Below, piece by piece: positions 17,178 to 26,950 of a stretch of DNA of 32,671 bases. Position numbers and translations under genes: made by a program. Within the stretch, counting starts at the first letter, position 1; every line of letters starts with the position of its first letter. The stretch is taken from positions 1 to 32,671 of the forward strand of contig CABZPB010000011.1 in assembly GCA_902527485.1 (NCBI GenBank), in the 5' to 3' direction. This DNA comes from an uncultured Pelagibacteraceae bacterium (GTDB lineage Bacteria > Pseudomonadota > Alphaproteobacteria > Pelagibacterales > Pelagibacteraceae). The notes beneath the pieces were generated by a model, which saw only the letters and a program-made list of their open reading frames with translations, searched no databases and was not told the DNA's origin.

Positions 17178-19698
17178 TTTATCTGAAATTAATATGATAT
17201 TTAAATATGCTTTCAGAGACTTGAGAAGGAATTATAAAAAAATATCAAGTATTATTGTAACGCTATTTATTAGTCTTTTTATATTAAGTGCAATTTTTTC
17301 AATCGAAGACAGTTTAAAAAAAGAATTAAATAATAATGCTAGAGCATTGCTTGGAGGAGATTTTGAAATTGATTATAATCGTAATCAAGGAAATTTGAAG
17401 TTAATAAATAAGGTCGAAGAATTCGCAACTGTCTCCCGAATGATTGAGTTTAGTACAATGCTTTCAACAACTAATCGTGAAGAAAATAAATCTTTATTTA
17501 CTAGAATAAAAACAGTCGATAAAAAATATCCTCTTTACGGTGAGATTATTTATGAGCCTACGGGAGCTTTTGAACGGATGCACAATGAACCAAAAACAAT
17601 TTTAATTAATGAGAGTTTGTCAAAAACTCTTGAAATTAAAATTAATGAAACTGTAAATATTCAAGATCAAGAATTTACAGTTATTGGTAAAGTAAAGTCT
17701 GTTCCAGATGTTAGTGGGTTTGTGGCTTTTGGTGATTGGGCTTTAGCAAGCGAACAAACTTTGAATATTTTGAAATTAAATGGAATTGGTAGTTTTTTAA
17801 ATTATGAGTACAGAGTAAAATTTAAACAAAATAAAAATTCGGATATTTTTGAAAAAAAAATTGAAAAAATTTTTAAGGATGATCAAAAAGTAAAGCTTAG
17901 ATATCCTGAAGACTCCGCCAGCGGATTGAAGCGAATTATTAATAATTTTTCACAGTTTTTGTCACTTGTATCAATTAGTGCAATGTTAATTGCTGGAATT
18001 GGAATTTCTAATACTTTTTTATCTTTCATTAATCAAAACAATATGTCCATTGCAGTAAGAAAGGCTGTTGGTTTTTATTCCGGAAATATTAAAAAAATTT
18101 ATTATCTTCAGTTAGTTATATTACTATTCATCATCAGCATTTGTGCATACTCCACTAGTTTCTTGACTGTACCTATTACAAATAAATATTTATCTGATGG
18201 TATTGGATTAAGTATTTATCCTTCTATTTCTTATATTAACTTTATTAAAATATTTTTTATAGGTTTATTAGTATTAATTATTTTTTCTATTCCGACTATC
18301 AGCTCCATTGACCAAGTTAAAGCTTCAAATTTATTTAGAAATGTATTTCAAAATTTACAATTTTATTATTCAAAAAAATTAGCTATTTTAAGCATTTTTT
18401 TTCTATCGATCTTAATCTTATTATTCACTTTCCAATCTGAAAATCCAAGCTACAGCCTGGGTTATTTTGGAGCATTTTTTATTTGTCTAATTGTGTTTTT
18501 TTTACTATCAAAATTTATAATTTTTTCACTTAAAAAATTAAAAGTTAACTTAGGTATCTCTTTAAAATTATCTATAAAAAATATAACTCAAACAAAAAGT
18601 ATTACACCTATTACAATTATGTCTTTAGGTTTAGGTGTTACTTTACTATTAACTTTAGCTCTAGTTGGAACAAACTTTCAAAGAGAAATAGCAAAATCAA
18701 TTCCTGATATTGCTCCAGATTATTTCTTTGTAGGAATTCAACATGGAGATAGAGAAAAGTTTAAGAAAAAGATTTTGTTAATGGATCCTGACGCAAATAT
18801 TGAAATCGTACCAATGGTTTCTTCAGGCATTATTAAAATAAACGGTATAAATCCAAATACGTATATTGATAGTGATAATGATAGTTACTGGGTCATTGAA
18901 AGTGAAAGGAGATCATCGTGGTCAAAAAATGTACCTGAGGATAATCTAATTGTAAAAGGTCAGTGGTGGGATTTATCTAAACCTAATAACCTTCAAATAT
19001 CTTTAGACGCAAAAGTAGCGAAAGATTTTAATATCAATTTGGGCGATATATTCACTTTAAATATATATGGCAAAGAGGTAGACGGTGAAGTAATTAATTT
19101 TAGGAAGGTTGATTACAGAGATCTTAACATAAATTTTGCAATGCTGTTTAATCCCGAATTTGCAATGAAAATTCCTCATGAGTACTTAGCAACTACAAAA
19201 TTTAAAAATTTAGACAAATTTAATGAAATAGAAATGCTTAAAATTTTTCCAAGTTTATCAATGATAAAAATTGCAGATTATTTGAATAAAGTAACCTCTA
19301 TTTTAAATAAAGTTTTTATAGCTGTTATATTAATTTCAGCAGTAACAATCGTTATTGGTTTAATAGTGATTTCAAGTGCAATAATTGTACAAGGAAAAAT
19401 GAAAGAATATCAAAATTTAATTTTTAAAATTTTAGGATTTTCGAAAAAGGAGATTGTTTTTTCATCGTTAATTGAATTTTTAATCATTTTTAAATCAGTG
19501 ATATTAATTGCAGTATTTTTTTCGGTTTTTGGCTCAAAATTTATTATTGAAAATATATTTGATTTAGCATGGAAATTTGATTTTAAAGTTTTAATATACC
19601 TTTGTATTACTATTGGATTAACTACTTTAATTTTAATTTTATTAACTAATTTAAAATATTTAAATCCAAAAGTTTACCCACTTATAAGAAACCAATAA
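17161..19698 (+). CDS. ybbP: FtsX-like ABC permease, YbbP type
   Basis: 845 residues from the ATG at 17161. The track uses 17113, which overlaps ybbA by 65 bp; an ATG at 17194 is also possible and would leave a 16 bp gap. Layout: one helix near residues 30-55 (FISLFILSAIF), a large periplasmic domain, three helices around 270-400 (first FtsX domain), a central helix pair, a second periplasmic domain, and three C-terminal helices (second FtsX domain). VRKAVGFYSGNIKKIYYLQ and IFKILGFSKKEIVFSSLIEF are the repeated FtsX cytoplasmic loops. It forms a MacB-like exporter or extractor with YbbA. Confidence 0.9.
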   Translation: MEKLINLSEINMIFKYAFRDLRRNYKKISSIIVTLFISLFILSAIFSIEDSLKKELNNNARALLGGDFEIDYNRNQGNLKLINKVEEFATVSRMIEFSTMLSTTNREENKSLFTRIKTVDKKYPLYGEIIYEPTGAFERMHNEPKTILINESLSKTLEIKINETVNIQDQEFTVIGKVKSVPDVSGFVAFGDWALASEQTLNILKLNGIGSFLNYEYRVKFKQNKNSDIFEKKIEKIFKDDQKVKLRYPEDSASGLKRIINNFSQFLSLVSISAMLIAGIGISNTFLSFINQNNMSIAVRKAVGFYSGNIKKIYYLQLVILLFIISICAYSTSFLTVPITNKYLSDGIGLSIYPSISYINFIKIFFIGLLVLIIFSIPTISSIDQVKASNLFRNVFQNLQFYYSKKLAILSIFFLSILILLFTFQSENPSYSLGYFGAFFICLIVFFLLSKFIIFSLKKLKVNLGISLKLSIKNITQTKSITPITIMSLGLGVTLLLTLALVGTNFQREIAKSIPDIAPDYFFVGIQHGDREKFKKKILLMDPDANIEIVPMVSSGIIKINGINPNTYIDSDNDSYWVIESERRSSWSKNVPEDNLIVKGQWWDLSKPNNLQISLDAKVAKDFNINLGDIFTLNIYGKEVDGEVINFRKVDYRDLNINFAMLFNPEFAMKIPHEYLATTKFKNLDKFNEIEMLKIFPSLSMIKIADYLNKVTSILNKVFIAVILISAVTIVIGLIVISSAIIVQGKMKEYQNLIFKILGFSKKEIVFSSLIEFLIIFKSVILIAVFFSVFGSKFIIENIFDLAWKFDFKVLIYLCITIGLTTLILILLTNLKYLNPKVYPLIRNQ

Positions 19699-19716
19699 TC
19701 AAATCACCTAAAATAA

Positions 19717-19746
19717 AGTTAAAAATATAAATTTTTTTATTTAACT
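19717..19746. terminator. Possible weak AT-only terminator between convergent ybbP and GNAT gene
   Basis: AGTTAAA (19717-19723) and TTTAACT (19740-19746) form a 7 bp stem of mostly A-T pairs with a long T-rich loop; further T-runs follow on the plus strand. In DNA this AT-rich such pairs occur by chance, so support is weak. Confidence 0.25.
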
Positions 19747-19764
19747 ATAAATTAAATAACTTTT

Positions 19765-20463
19765 TTATTTTTTTATGATTTCGTACTCAAAATTTTGAGA
19801 ATTTTCATTCACTTGTAGAAGCTTTGCACCATTTTTACTATGAAATTTTGTCGCCATTTTTGTGAGAGGCGACAGTGTTACTAGTCTATTTAAGTGATTT
19901 GAACTTTTAATTTTTTTAAAAACTTCATTAACAATTAATTTACCACCACCTTTTTTTTTGGACCAAACTGTGTATGCAATTGCAATTTGACCCACATTTT
20001 GCCCTCGAAGGGTGCTTTGTAAATATGCATCCTGACTGAACTTATCTAATTCCTCAACATTCTTGGGAACTTTATTTGTAAAAGCAAAACACATAACTGC
20101 ATGAATTTCTTTTTTGTATTTTACACCATAAATTTTTCTTCCATTACTTGTGCGGAAAGATACATCTAATTCTGGTCTTACTGGGTCCTCAGCTGTATTA
20201 CATTGTTTAAGTTCAACTAATTCTGCTCCCTTGATCCAACCAAAAAAATTATCAATATTTTTATTAATTATCTGCTTATTTTTTCTCAATCTAGCTTTAA
20301 TTCTAGGTTTAAATTTTTTGATATTTTTAGAGGTTTTTTTTTCAAGATATTTGGCAGTTAATTGATCCTTTACATTTTTGAGTATGTTGCCACTTTTTAG
20401 ATTATTGCTGTCCAAATATTTGGATGCTAATTTTTCTTTTACATTTTTAAATATTTCTTTCAT
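19765..20463 (-). CDS. GNAT-like acetyltransferase with duplicated basic N-terminus
   Basis: 232 residues. The C-terminal two thirds look like an acetyltransferase fold: IAIAYTVWSKKKGGGKLIVNEVF resembles the acetyl-CoA pyrophosphate loop (Q/R-x-x-G-x-G/A), and KMATKFHSKNGAKLLQVNE resembles the final GNAT strand and helix. The first 70 residues are very basic and contain a duplication: IFKNVKEKLASKYL (4-17) and ILKNVKDQLTAKYL (27-40), a 23-residue period. The target is unknown. It is downstream of the two-helix mini-protein and the ScfR-type regulator on the same strand, and convergent with ybbP. Confidence 0.5.
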   Translation of the reverse strand: MKEIFKNVKEKLASKYLDSNNLKSGNILKNVKDQLTAKYLEKKTSKNIKKFKPRIKARLRKNKQIINKNIDNFFGWIKGAELVELKQCNTAEDPVRPELDVSFRTSNGRKIYGVKYKKEIHAVMCFAFTNKVPKNVEELDKFSQDAYLQSTLRGQNVGQIAIAYTVWSKKKGGGKLIVNEVFKKIKSSNHLNRLVTLSPLTKMATKFHSKNGAKLLQVNENSQNFEYEIIKK

Positions 20464-20487
20464 GTTTAATCTTTCATTAGCAACTTA

Positions 20488-20652
20488 TTAAAAATATAAT
20501 AAAGTAAAAATTGCTCCTAAAATTACAACAATAATTATTGCAACAATGTAATTTATTTTGATATTAAATTTCTTATAAACTAATTCATTTATATTTTCCC
20601 AAAAAAGAACAATTAAGAAAACAATAATTGCTGGTATTATAAATTTAATCAT
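20488..20652 (-). CDS. 54-residue two-helix membrane mini-protein
   Basis: Missed by the track. It begins MIKFIIPAIIVFLIVLFWEN and has a second hydrophobic stretch near residues 34-54, joined by a short loop with NELVYKKFNIK. ATG is at 20650-20652 and the stop is TAA. It starts 11 bp after the regulator stop and ends 24 bp before the GNAT-like start, all on one strand, so it fits an operon. No family is recognised; reality rests on position and the clean two-helix hydrophobicity pattern. Confidence 0.5.
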   Translation of the reverse strand: MIKFIIPAIIVFLIVLFWENINELVYKKFNIKINYIVAIIIVVILGAIFTLLYF

Positions 20653-20663
20653 AAAACTTTAAA

Positions 20664-22097
20664 TTAAGAATTTTTGTCTCCAACATATACTGAAACACCT
20701 CTAGAATTAATATCAACATCAAATTTTTTGTGTAAAGGAGGAAAAGCTCTCTGAGAACAGTCTAATCTATCACATGTCCTACATGACACACCTATTGGTA
20801 TTTCTGTGGATTTGTCGTTAATGTTCAAATTTTCTGAGTAAATAAACTCCTTAGCATATTTTGCTTCGCATCCCAGTCCTATCGATAAAATACTTTTCGA
20901 TTGTCCAAATCTTCCAATTCCTTTTTCAACTGTTCTAGCAATACATACGTACTTTTCGCCATTGGACATTTTACTCACTGCAGCTTGAATAACCCCAGGT
21001 CTCGTCAAAGCTGAGTAAACGTTCCAACGTGGACAAGCACCTCCATATCTTGGGATTTCTATTCCAGATAAAGAAAATCTTTTAGAAATATTTCCGGCCA
21101 TATCCACTCTTAAAAAATGAAATGGAATTCCTGGTAATTTTGGATCTTGTAAACAAGTTACTCTATGCGCTACTTGTTCAAAAGAAGTCGCAAAGGTGTT
21201 TTGCAATAATTCTAAATCATATTTTAGCTTTTTACATTCCGCATGAAATAATTTATAGGGCATTAGTATTGCCGCTCCACAGTAATTTAATAATGCAACT
21301 TTAGTCAATTTTTTAGACTCATCGGAAGGAAATTTGAATTTAGTTAAATATTCCTCAATTTCTTTATCAGAACCTTCTTGAGCTATTTGGGCGGCTGCAT
21401 GAAGTTTTTTTGTTTCTAGAGAACTATAGTCACTTAATAAAAGCTCTTTTTTATTTTTTCGATATATCTTAGAAAAAGGTTTTTTTTCCTCTGGAATAAC
21501 ATCTTTTACAGTTATGTCATATTCTGATTTTAAATAATCACATAGAGATATATATCTTGTTCGATTATTTTTTTGAACTTTTTCAAAAACTTTATTTGCA
21601 AAATCTTCTAATTTTGGAAAATAGTTTTTATGTTCTTGTAAAAAATCTGAAATAACTTCGCCTGGAAACGAATTTTTTCTATTATCAACGATCTTACCAG
21701 ATATTGTCTCAATTTTATTGATCATTTCGTGATCTTTCTTTTTTAAAATATCTCCCAATCTTACTATTGCTCTGCCAATTTTAGGATTTGTACCAACAAG
21801 ATCTTTAACTTCTGGGGCTAAAATATCTAAATCTTCAAACAATTTATCATCAAGAATTTCTGACAAAGTATTTTCTAAATTAATGTCAGTTTTTGAGGTT
21901 AATTGAGAAAGCTCAATATTCAGCTTTTCACAAACTTTTAAAAGTAAATCTCCATCTATTTTTCTTTTGCCACCCTCTATTAAGTTTAAATAACTGGGTG
22001 AAATATTTAAATCTTCGGCTAATTTGTTAGCTTGAAGACCTAATTGTCTTCGAAAAGCCTTGATTTTTGGTCCCAATTTTAAATCTAATTGACTCAT
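20664..22097 (-). CDS. ScfR/RamB/PrpR-type transcriptional regulator (XRE HTH + IrrE-like + C-terminal Cys domain)
   Basis: 477 residues. Residues 8-62 are an XRE helix-turn-helix (IKAFRRQLGLQANKLAEDLN...SPSYLNLIEGGKR). A central IrrE-like (DUF955) region near LETKKLHAAAQIAQEGS lacks a clear HExxH zinc motif, as I expect in this family. The C-terminal DUF2083-type domain ends with CRTCDRLDCSQRAFPPL, a conserved Cys cluster. Relatives (RamB, PrpR/Rv1129c, PccR) control acetate, glyoxylate and propionate genes in response to acyl-CoA. Placement divergent from aceA, with a repeat array between, strongly suggests autoregulation and control of isocitrate lyase. Confidence 0.9.
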   Translation of the reverse strand: MSQLDLKLGPKIKAFRRQLGLQANKLAEDLNISPSYLNLIEGGKRKIDGDLLLKVCEKLNIELSQLTSKTDINLENTLSEILDDKLFEDLDILAPEVKDLVGTNPKIGRAIVRLGDILKKKDHEMINKIETISGKIVDNRKNSFPGEVISDFLQEHKNYFPKLEDFANKVFEKVQKNNRTRYISLCDYLKSEYDITVKDVIPEEKKPFSKIYRKNKKELLLSDYSSLETKKLHAAAQIAQEGSDKEIEEYLTKFKFPSDESKKLTKVALLNYCGAAILMPYKLFHAECKKLKYDLELLQNTFATSFEQVAHRVTCLQDPKLPGIPFHFLRVDMAGNISKRFSLSGIEIPRYGGACPRWNVYSALTRPGVIQAAVSKMSNGEKYVCIARTVEKGIGRFGQSKSILSIGLGCEAKYAKEFIYSENLNINDKSTEIPIGVSCRTCDRLDCSQRAFPPLHKKFDVDINSRGVSVYVGDKNS

Positions 22098-22104
22098 ATT
22101 TTCT

Positions 22105-22207
22105 ATTTGTAAATTTTGTAAATTTATTTTTACAAAATTTTTCTATGATTTACAAGCCTTTTTAACTTTTAAGTAGATTTTGTAAATTTTGTAAATTATA
22201 AGATTTA
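22105..22207. promoter_or_regulatory. Array of TTTGTAAA sites between the regulator and aceA side (putative operator)
   Basis: TTTGTAAATTTTGTAAA, a 9 bp-spaced pair of TTTGTAAA, occurs twice: at 22106-22122 and 22179-22195. Reverse copies follow at 22129-22136 (TTTACAAA) and 22149-22156 (TTTACAAG), and a partial TTTACAT overlaps the small ORF start. The consensus differs by one base from TTTGCAAA, the core reported for ScfR-family regulators such as PccR and PrpR. One cluster abuts the regulator start and the other the small ORF start, a layout for divergent control. Confidence 0.75.
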
Positions 22208-22208
22208 C

Positions 22209-22370
22209 ATGGAAGAAAAATTAAAAAACACTGAAAAAGAAGCTCAAATCATCAGACATGAAGATCTAGCTAGACACAATAGCAGAGGGATCTACATGCG
22301 AGATGACCATTGTGACTGGGGTTCTAGTGGAATGAACGATTTAACTGAGACACTTACAGAGTCAAACTAA
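22209..22370 (+). CDS. 53-residue unrecognised ORF upstream of aceA
   Basis: Missed by the track. ATG is at 22209 and TAA at 22368-22370. The sequence contains IIRHEDLARHNSRGIYMRDD and ends in an acidic, Thr/Ser-rich tail; there is one Cys in HCDWGSSGMND. It is hydrophilic without a signal or membrane helix, and its composition (several Asp, His, Arg, Trp) is unlike random AT-rich sequence, which supports coding. It starts directly after the second TTTGTAAA cluster and ends 63 bp before aceA. It has no obvious Shine-Dalgarno, so a leaderless start is possible. I do not recognise a family. Confidence 0.65.
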   Translation: MEEKLKNTEKEAQIIRHEDLARHNSRGIYMRDDHCDWGSSGMNDLTETLTESN

Positions 22371-22433
22371 ATCTTATAACTTCTACTAAATTTCATTTTT
22401 CAATAATAGCTTTTAAAACCAAAGGAAACGACA

Positions 22434-23711
22434 ATGAGTGCTGAAAATATCTCATACGATTTAAAAAGATTTGCAGGGATTAAAAGAGATTATACTCCAG
22501 AAGAAGTTGAAAGACTTAGAGGTTCTATTAAAATTGAATATTCAATTTGTAAACAACAATCCATAAAACTGTGGAAATTGTTAAATACTGAAAATTATGT
22601 AAATACTCTTGGGTCCCTGTCAGGCAACCATGCAGTCCAACATGCAAAAGCTGGTTTAAAAGCAATTTATTTAAGTGGTTGGCAGGTGGCTGCTGATGCT
22701 AACAGTGCAGGAGAAATGTATCCTGATCAATCTTTATATCCTTATGATAGCGCTCCGAAATTAGTAGAGTCTATGAATAATGCATTAATTAGAGCTGATC
22801 AAATCCAACATATGGAATTAAAAGATGGCGATATGAAAAAAGAAAAAAGAATTGATTATATGCTTCCAATTATAGCTGACGGTGAGGCAGGATTTGGTGG
22901 ACCTCTAAATGTATTTGAGCTCGCAAAAAAATTTATTAAAGCGGGTGCTGCTGGCGTTCATTTTGAAGATCAACTGGCGAGTGAAAAAAAATGTGGGCAT
23001 ATGGGTGGTAAAGTACTAGTTCCAACAGGTACGATGATTAAAAACTTAAAAGCTGCTAGGTTAGCAGCTGATATTGCAGATGTTCCTTTGATTATTTTAG
23101 CAAGAACAGATGCTAATGCTGCTAAATTAATTACAAATGATTTTGATGAAAATGATAAACCTTTCTTAACTGGAGAAAGATCTCCAGAAGGTTTCTATTA
23201 TGTAAAAGCTGGTATAGAACAAGCAATATCAAGAGGTCTTGCTTACGCACCCTACTCAGATTTAATTTGGTGTGAAACAGCAACACCAAATCTTGAAGAG
23301 GCCAAAAAATTTGCTGATGCAATTCATGAGAAATTTCCTGGAAAACTTTTAGCTTATAATTGTTCTCCATCGTTTAATTGGAAAAAACATTTATCGGATG
23401 AAGAAATAGCATCATTTCAACAAAAAATTAGCCAAATGGGTTATAAATTTCAATTTATTACACTAGCAGGATTTCATACTCAAAACATTGCTATTTTTGA
23501 ATTAGCAGAAAAATATAAAAAAGAAGGTATGGCTGCATACTCAAAAATTCAACAACTAGAATTTGCTCGTGAAAAAGATGGGTATACAAGCGTAAAACAT
23601 CAAAGAGAAGTTGGTACATCTTATTTTGACGCGGTGTCAAATACAATAAGTAGTGGTAAAAGTGCGACTACGGCAATGGAGGGCTCAACAGAGTCAGAGC
23701 AATTTCAATAA
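22434..23711 (+). CDS. aceA: Isocitrate lyase
   Basis: 425 residues, close to the 434 of E. coli AceA. The catalytic loop is KKCGHMGGK with Cys187. Metal and substrate segments [18 protein letters not shown] and ARTDANAA are intact, and [13 protein letters not shown] is conserved. It splits isocitrate to glyoxylate and succinate, the first step of the glyoxylate bypass. AAAGGAAAC, 5-8 bp before the ATG, is a good ribosome site. It is probably co-transcribed with the 53-residue ORF and controlled by the divergent ScfR-type regulator. No malate synthase gene is in the window. Confidence 0.98.
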   Translation: MSAENISYDLKRFAGIKRDYTPEEVERLRGSIKIEYSICKQQSIKLWKLLNTENYVNTLGSLSGNHAVQHAKAGLKAIYLSGWQVAADANSAGEMYPDQSLYPYDSAPKLVESMNNALIRADQIQHMELKDGDMKKEKRIDYMLPIIADGEAGFGGPLNVFELAKKFIKAGAAGVHFEDQLASEKKCGHMGGKVLVPTGTMIKNLKAARLAADIADVPLIILARTDANAAKLITNDFDENDKPFLTGERSPEGFYYVKAGIEQAISRGLAYAPYSDLIWCETATPNLEEAKKFADAIHEKFPGKLLAYNCSPSFNWKKHLSDEEIASFQQKISQMGYKFQFITLAGFHTQNIAIFELAEKYKKEGMAAYSKIQQLEFAREKDGYTSVKHQREVGTSYFDAVSNTISSGKSATTAMEGSTESEQFQ

Positions 23712-23765
23712 AAATATTTAAGTATATAATATTAACTAATAAATACCCTAGTTATGATGGGTTGA

Positions 23766-24533
23766 TTAAGTCTTAATATTATAACCTTTTTTTAAGAGAA
23801 CTGATACAGATATCACACATATAACTAGAAATGAGACCATTGATCCTACACTTATCCAAATATTAAAATCTGATATTCCATAAAATGAAAATCTTAAACC
23901 ATCAATTAAGTAAACTACTGGATTGAAATAAGAAACAGTTTGCCAGAATGGTGGCAGCATATCAAGACTATATAAACTACCCCCTAAAAATACCATTGGT
24001 GTAATAACTAATGATGGAACAATAGACATTTGTTCAAAGTTTTTACTTATAACACCAATTAAAAAACCAAATAATGCAAAAGTAAAAGAGACTAAAACCA
24101 ATAAAAATACCATTAATACTGGATACTCAACAGACACATCAGCAAAAAAAGAAGCTGTAATAAAGATTACAGCGCCAACAATTAAAGTTTTAGTAGCTCC
24201 TGCTCCTACAAAAGCTAAGACTGTTTCAAGTGTAGAAATAGGTGCAGCTAAGATCTCAGTAATGGTTCCGTTAAATTTTGGAAAAAATATCCCAAATGAA
24301 GTATTACTTATTGATTGAGTGAGCAGTGTTAACATTAATAATCCTGGAACGATGTAAGAACCATAACTCACGCCATCAATTTTTTGAATGTAACCTCCAA
24401 TCACTGAACCAAAAACAACAAAATACAATGACGTGGATATTACTGGTGATAGAAGCGACTGACCTACAGTTCTTAAAAATCTATTCATCTCATGAACATA
24501 TATAGCTTTAAAACCGTAATAATTAAATTTCAT
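23766..24533 (-). CDS. ABC-2 type transport permease, YadH-like
   Basis: 255 residues with six hydrophobic helices and the ABC-2 permease motif ...[24 protein letters not shown]... followed by [34 protein letters not shown], the conserved region before the last helix. The size equals that of E. coli YadH. Its start overlaps the end of the ATPase gene by 11 bp. Together they form an exporter of unknown substrate. Confidence 0.9.
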   Translation of the reverse strand: MKFNYYGFKAIYVHEMNRFLRTVGQSLLSPVISTSLYFVVFGSVIGGYIQKIDGVSYGSYIVPGLLMLTLLTQSISNTSFGIFFPKFNGTITEILAAPISTLETVLAFVGAGATKTLIVGAVIFITASFFADVSVEYPVLMVFLLVLVSFTFALFGFLIGVISKNFEQMSIVPSLVITPMVFLGGSLYSLDMLPPFWQTVSYFNPVVYLIDGLRFSFYGISDFNIWISVGSMVSFLVICVISVSVLLKKGYNIKT

Positions 24534-25458
24534 TATTTTCCTTAACTAAATTAACAAATATTTTCTCCAAATTACTTTGCTCTGTTTTTAAATCTCTTAA
24601 TCTTAAACCAGTATCTTTTAAATCCTGCAATAAATTAGTTATGCCTGTTTGTTTTTCTTTCAAACTGTAAGTATAATTTAAAAACATTTTATTGTCTCCA
24701 ATATTTAAATTATATTTTTCTAATGATTTTGGTATTTCGTTAATGCTTTCTTGTAATTCAATTATAAGTTTTTTTTGGCCCATCTTTTTTAACAATTCTT
24801 TTTTTTCTTCAACAAGTATTATTTCGCCCTGGTTAATCACCCCAACCCTATCTGCTATTGCTTCAGCTTCTTCAATATAATGAGTTGTTAAAATAATTGT
24901 CACTCCTGTTTTTCTTAATGTATCTACAACTTCCCACATTTCTTTTCTTAATTCCACATCTACCCCTGCTGTGGGTTCATCTAAAAATAATATCTTTGGT
25001 TCATGAGATAGAGCTTTAGCAATTAAAACTCTTCTTTTCATCCCGCCAGATAATTGTCTTAATCTTTGATTTTTTTTATCCCATAAACTTAAATCCTTTA
25101 AAATTTTTTCTATGTGTTCAGGTTTTGGGGATTTACCGTATAAACCTCTTGAATATGATACGGTATCAAAAACTGTTTCAAAAGACTCTAAACTTAATTC
25201 TTGAGGTACCATGCCGATTCTAGATCTTGTCTCTCTATAATCCTTGATAATATCAAAACCATCAACAGAAACAGAACCAGATGAGGGTGTAACAATGCCA
25301 CAAATTATACTTATTAAAGTAGTCTTTCCTGCACCATTTGGTCCGAGCATTGCAAGGATTTCACCCTGTTTAACTTCAAGACTAACTTTTTTTAATGCAT
25401 TAAACCCATTATCATAAACTTTGGAAAGATTATTAATTACTATTTGGTTAACTGACAT
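24523..25458 (-). CDS. ABC-2 type ATPase, YadG/CcmA-like
   Basis: 311 residues: an ABC domain over residues 5-225, then a C-terminal extension of about 85 residues as in YadG and NodI. Walker A is GPNGAGKT, the signature is LSGGMKRR, Walker B is [12 protein letters not shown], and the H-loop is [10 protein letters not shown]. It partners the downstream permease. The ATG lies inside a perfect palindrome, CTGACA-TTG-TGTCAG (25452-25466), which could hide the start codon in an RNA hairpin or serve as an operator. Confidence 0.93.
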   Translation of the reverse strand: MSVNQIVINNLSKVYDNGFNALKKVSLEVKQGEILAMLGPNGAGKTTLISIICGIVTPSSGSVSVDGFDIIKDYRETRSRIGMVPQELSLESFETVFDTVSYSRGLYGKSPKPEHIEKILKDLSLWDKKNQRLRQLSGGMKRRVLIAKALSHEPKILFLDEPTAGVDVELRKEMWEVVDTLRKTGVTIILTTHYIEEAEAIADRVGVINQGEIILVEEKKELLKKMGQKKLIIELQESINEIPKSLEKYNLNIGDNKMFLNYTYSLKEKQTGITNLLQDLKDTGLRLRDLKTEQSNLEKIFVNLVKENNEI

Positions 25459-25466
25459 TGTGTCAG
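25452..25466. promoter_or_regulatory. Palindrome CTGACA-TTG-TGTCAG over the YadG-like start codon
   Basis: A perfect 6 bp inverted repeat with a 3 bp spacer spans the first codon of the ATPase gene and the bases just upstream. In RNA it would form a short hairpin containing the AUG. The function is inferred only. Confidence 0.3.
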
Positions 25467-25505
25467 ACTTATAGACATTAATTTTTCTAATGCAATCGAC
25501 TAATA

Positions 25506-26948
25506 TTAAAACCTTTTAGCTTTTAAAACTAATAATGGTAAAAAAGTTGCAATTACAAAAGATAAAAATAATAATGACTGTGACACAATAGGTATAAACA
25601 ATTCTTTGGGTAAAAGGATACCAACTAATAAACTTTTAGAAAAATCAGGAGCAGGAAACATTAAAAAACCTCCAATCAGTCCAATTATAATTGAAATATA
25701 CGCATTTTTTTCTTTAATGTTTTTATTATAAAAACTGTAAAAAACGGTAAGCACAAAAGCACAACAGAATAAATCAGCTAGTAAAAATAAATATAAAATA
25801 TCAAAACCTTTTGATGCAACTATAAAAGAAATAAAAGATAAAAATAAAATTACATATTTGGATAAATCTAAATAATTTGTTTTTTTATCTAGATTAAATG
25901 TTGCTTTACCATCTACAACAATTAAGCTTGATATAGCATTTACCAAAGTATCTAAAGTTGAGATAGTTAATGCCAAACCTAATATAATTACTACAACAGA
26001 AAGTAGTTCTGTTTGATCTTTAAGTAATAATGTAAAAAAACCAAGATCTGGTCTCTTAGTTGGATCTATTGAGAAAGCGACCATTCCTGAAAATCCCATG
26101 TAAAATACAATAGGTATAATTATAAAAAAAGATATAATTAAGCTTTTTCTAAGAGTTTCAAAATTCTTTGCAGCATACACTCTTTGCCAATTACCCTGAT
26201 GAAATAAATTAGTTGCTGCTACTGCAATAAAAAAAGTTAGACCAGCTGTATAACTTGGCACATAAGAATAGCTTAATAGTTGAGGATTTTTTTCTTTTAT
26301 AAAATCAAAAGAAAATTCAGATCCTGTAAAAGAGCTTATATAAGCTAAAGAAATTAACAAAAGAACTGCAATAACAACCATCTGAATATTATCAGTAAAT
26401 ATTGACGCTCTTAAACCCCCGTACAAAGTATATGCAAGTGTAGATATAAGCACAATTAGAGCAGTTATCCAAAGCTCTGTACCTGAAATATAATTAATTA
26501 AAACAGCTACAGCAGTAACTTCAGCACACAGAAAGATAAACATATAAAAAATTGTCATTAATAAAATTAATTTAAATAAACTTTTTCCAAACTTTTTGCG
26601 CATAAACTCAATCAAAGAAGACCCTTTAGGGAAGTCTTTTCTAATTTTTTTTCCAAGATATATTAAAAAAAACATTGGAAAGGCAGTTCCAAGTGAATAT
26701 CCTATAATAGCTCCTATTCCTCCCCATGTTGCTGCTGATGCTGGGCCGAATAGTATCCAGGCTCCTAAAGCTGAAGCAGTTAAACTTGTTGTTAAAGAAA
26801 ATAATCCAATATTTCTATCTGCGGTTAAATAGTTGTTTAAACCTTGATAGTTTCTCGAGTTATATAGGCCCAACAAAACAAATATCAAACTTATAATAAT
26901 AACTAAAGTTAGTGAAGTTGATTGGCTTAAAAAAAATGTGTTATCCAT
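25506..26948 (-). CDS. thiV: Sodium:solute symporter, probable thiamine-pyrimidine precursor transporter
   Basis: 480 residues with about 13 membrane helices. The SSS-family elements include [20 protein letters not shown] at the N-terminal side, [16 protein letters not shown] in the first core helix, and [20 protein letters not shown] in the middle. Substrate specificity comes from regulation: a TPP riboswitch lies immediately upstream. In SAR11, a TPP-riboswitch-controlled SSS protein named ThiV has been proposed to import the pyrimidine precursor of thiamine. The gene name here follows from that context, not from sequence comparison. Confidence 0.87.
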   Translation of the reverse strand: MDNTFFLSQSTSLTLVIIISLIFVLLGLYNSRNYQGLNNYLTADRNIGLFSLTTSLTASALGAWILFGPASAATWGGIGAIIGYSLGTAFPMFFLIYLGKKIRKDFPKGSSLIEFMRKKFGKSLFKLILLMTIFYMFIFLCAEVTAVAVLINYISGTELWITALIVLISTLAYTLYGGLRASIFTDNIQMVVIAVLLLISLAYISSFTGSEFSFDFIKEKNPQLLSYSYVPSYTAGLTFFIAVAATNLFHQGNWQRVYAAKNFETLRKSLIISFFIIIPIVFYMGFSGMVAFSIDPTKRPDLGFFTLLLKDQTELLSVVVIILGLALTISTLDTLVNAISSLIVVDGKATFNLDKKTNYLDLSKYVILFLSFISFIVASKGFDILYLFLLADLFCCAFVLTVFYSFYNKNIKEKNAYISIIIGLIGGFLMFPAPDFSKSLLVGILLPKELFIPIVSQSLLFLSFVIATFLPLLVLKAKRF

Positions 26949-26950
26949 TT

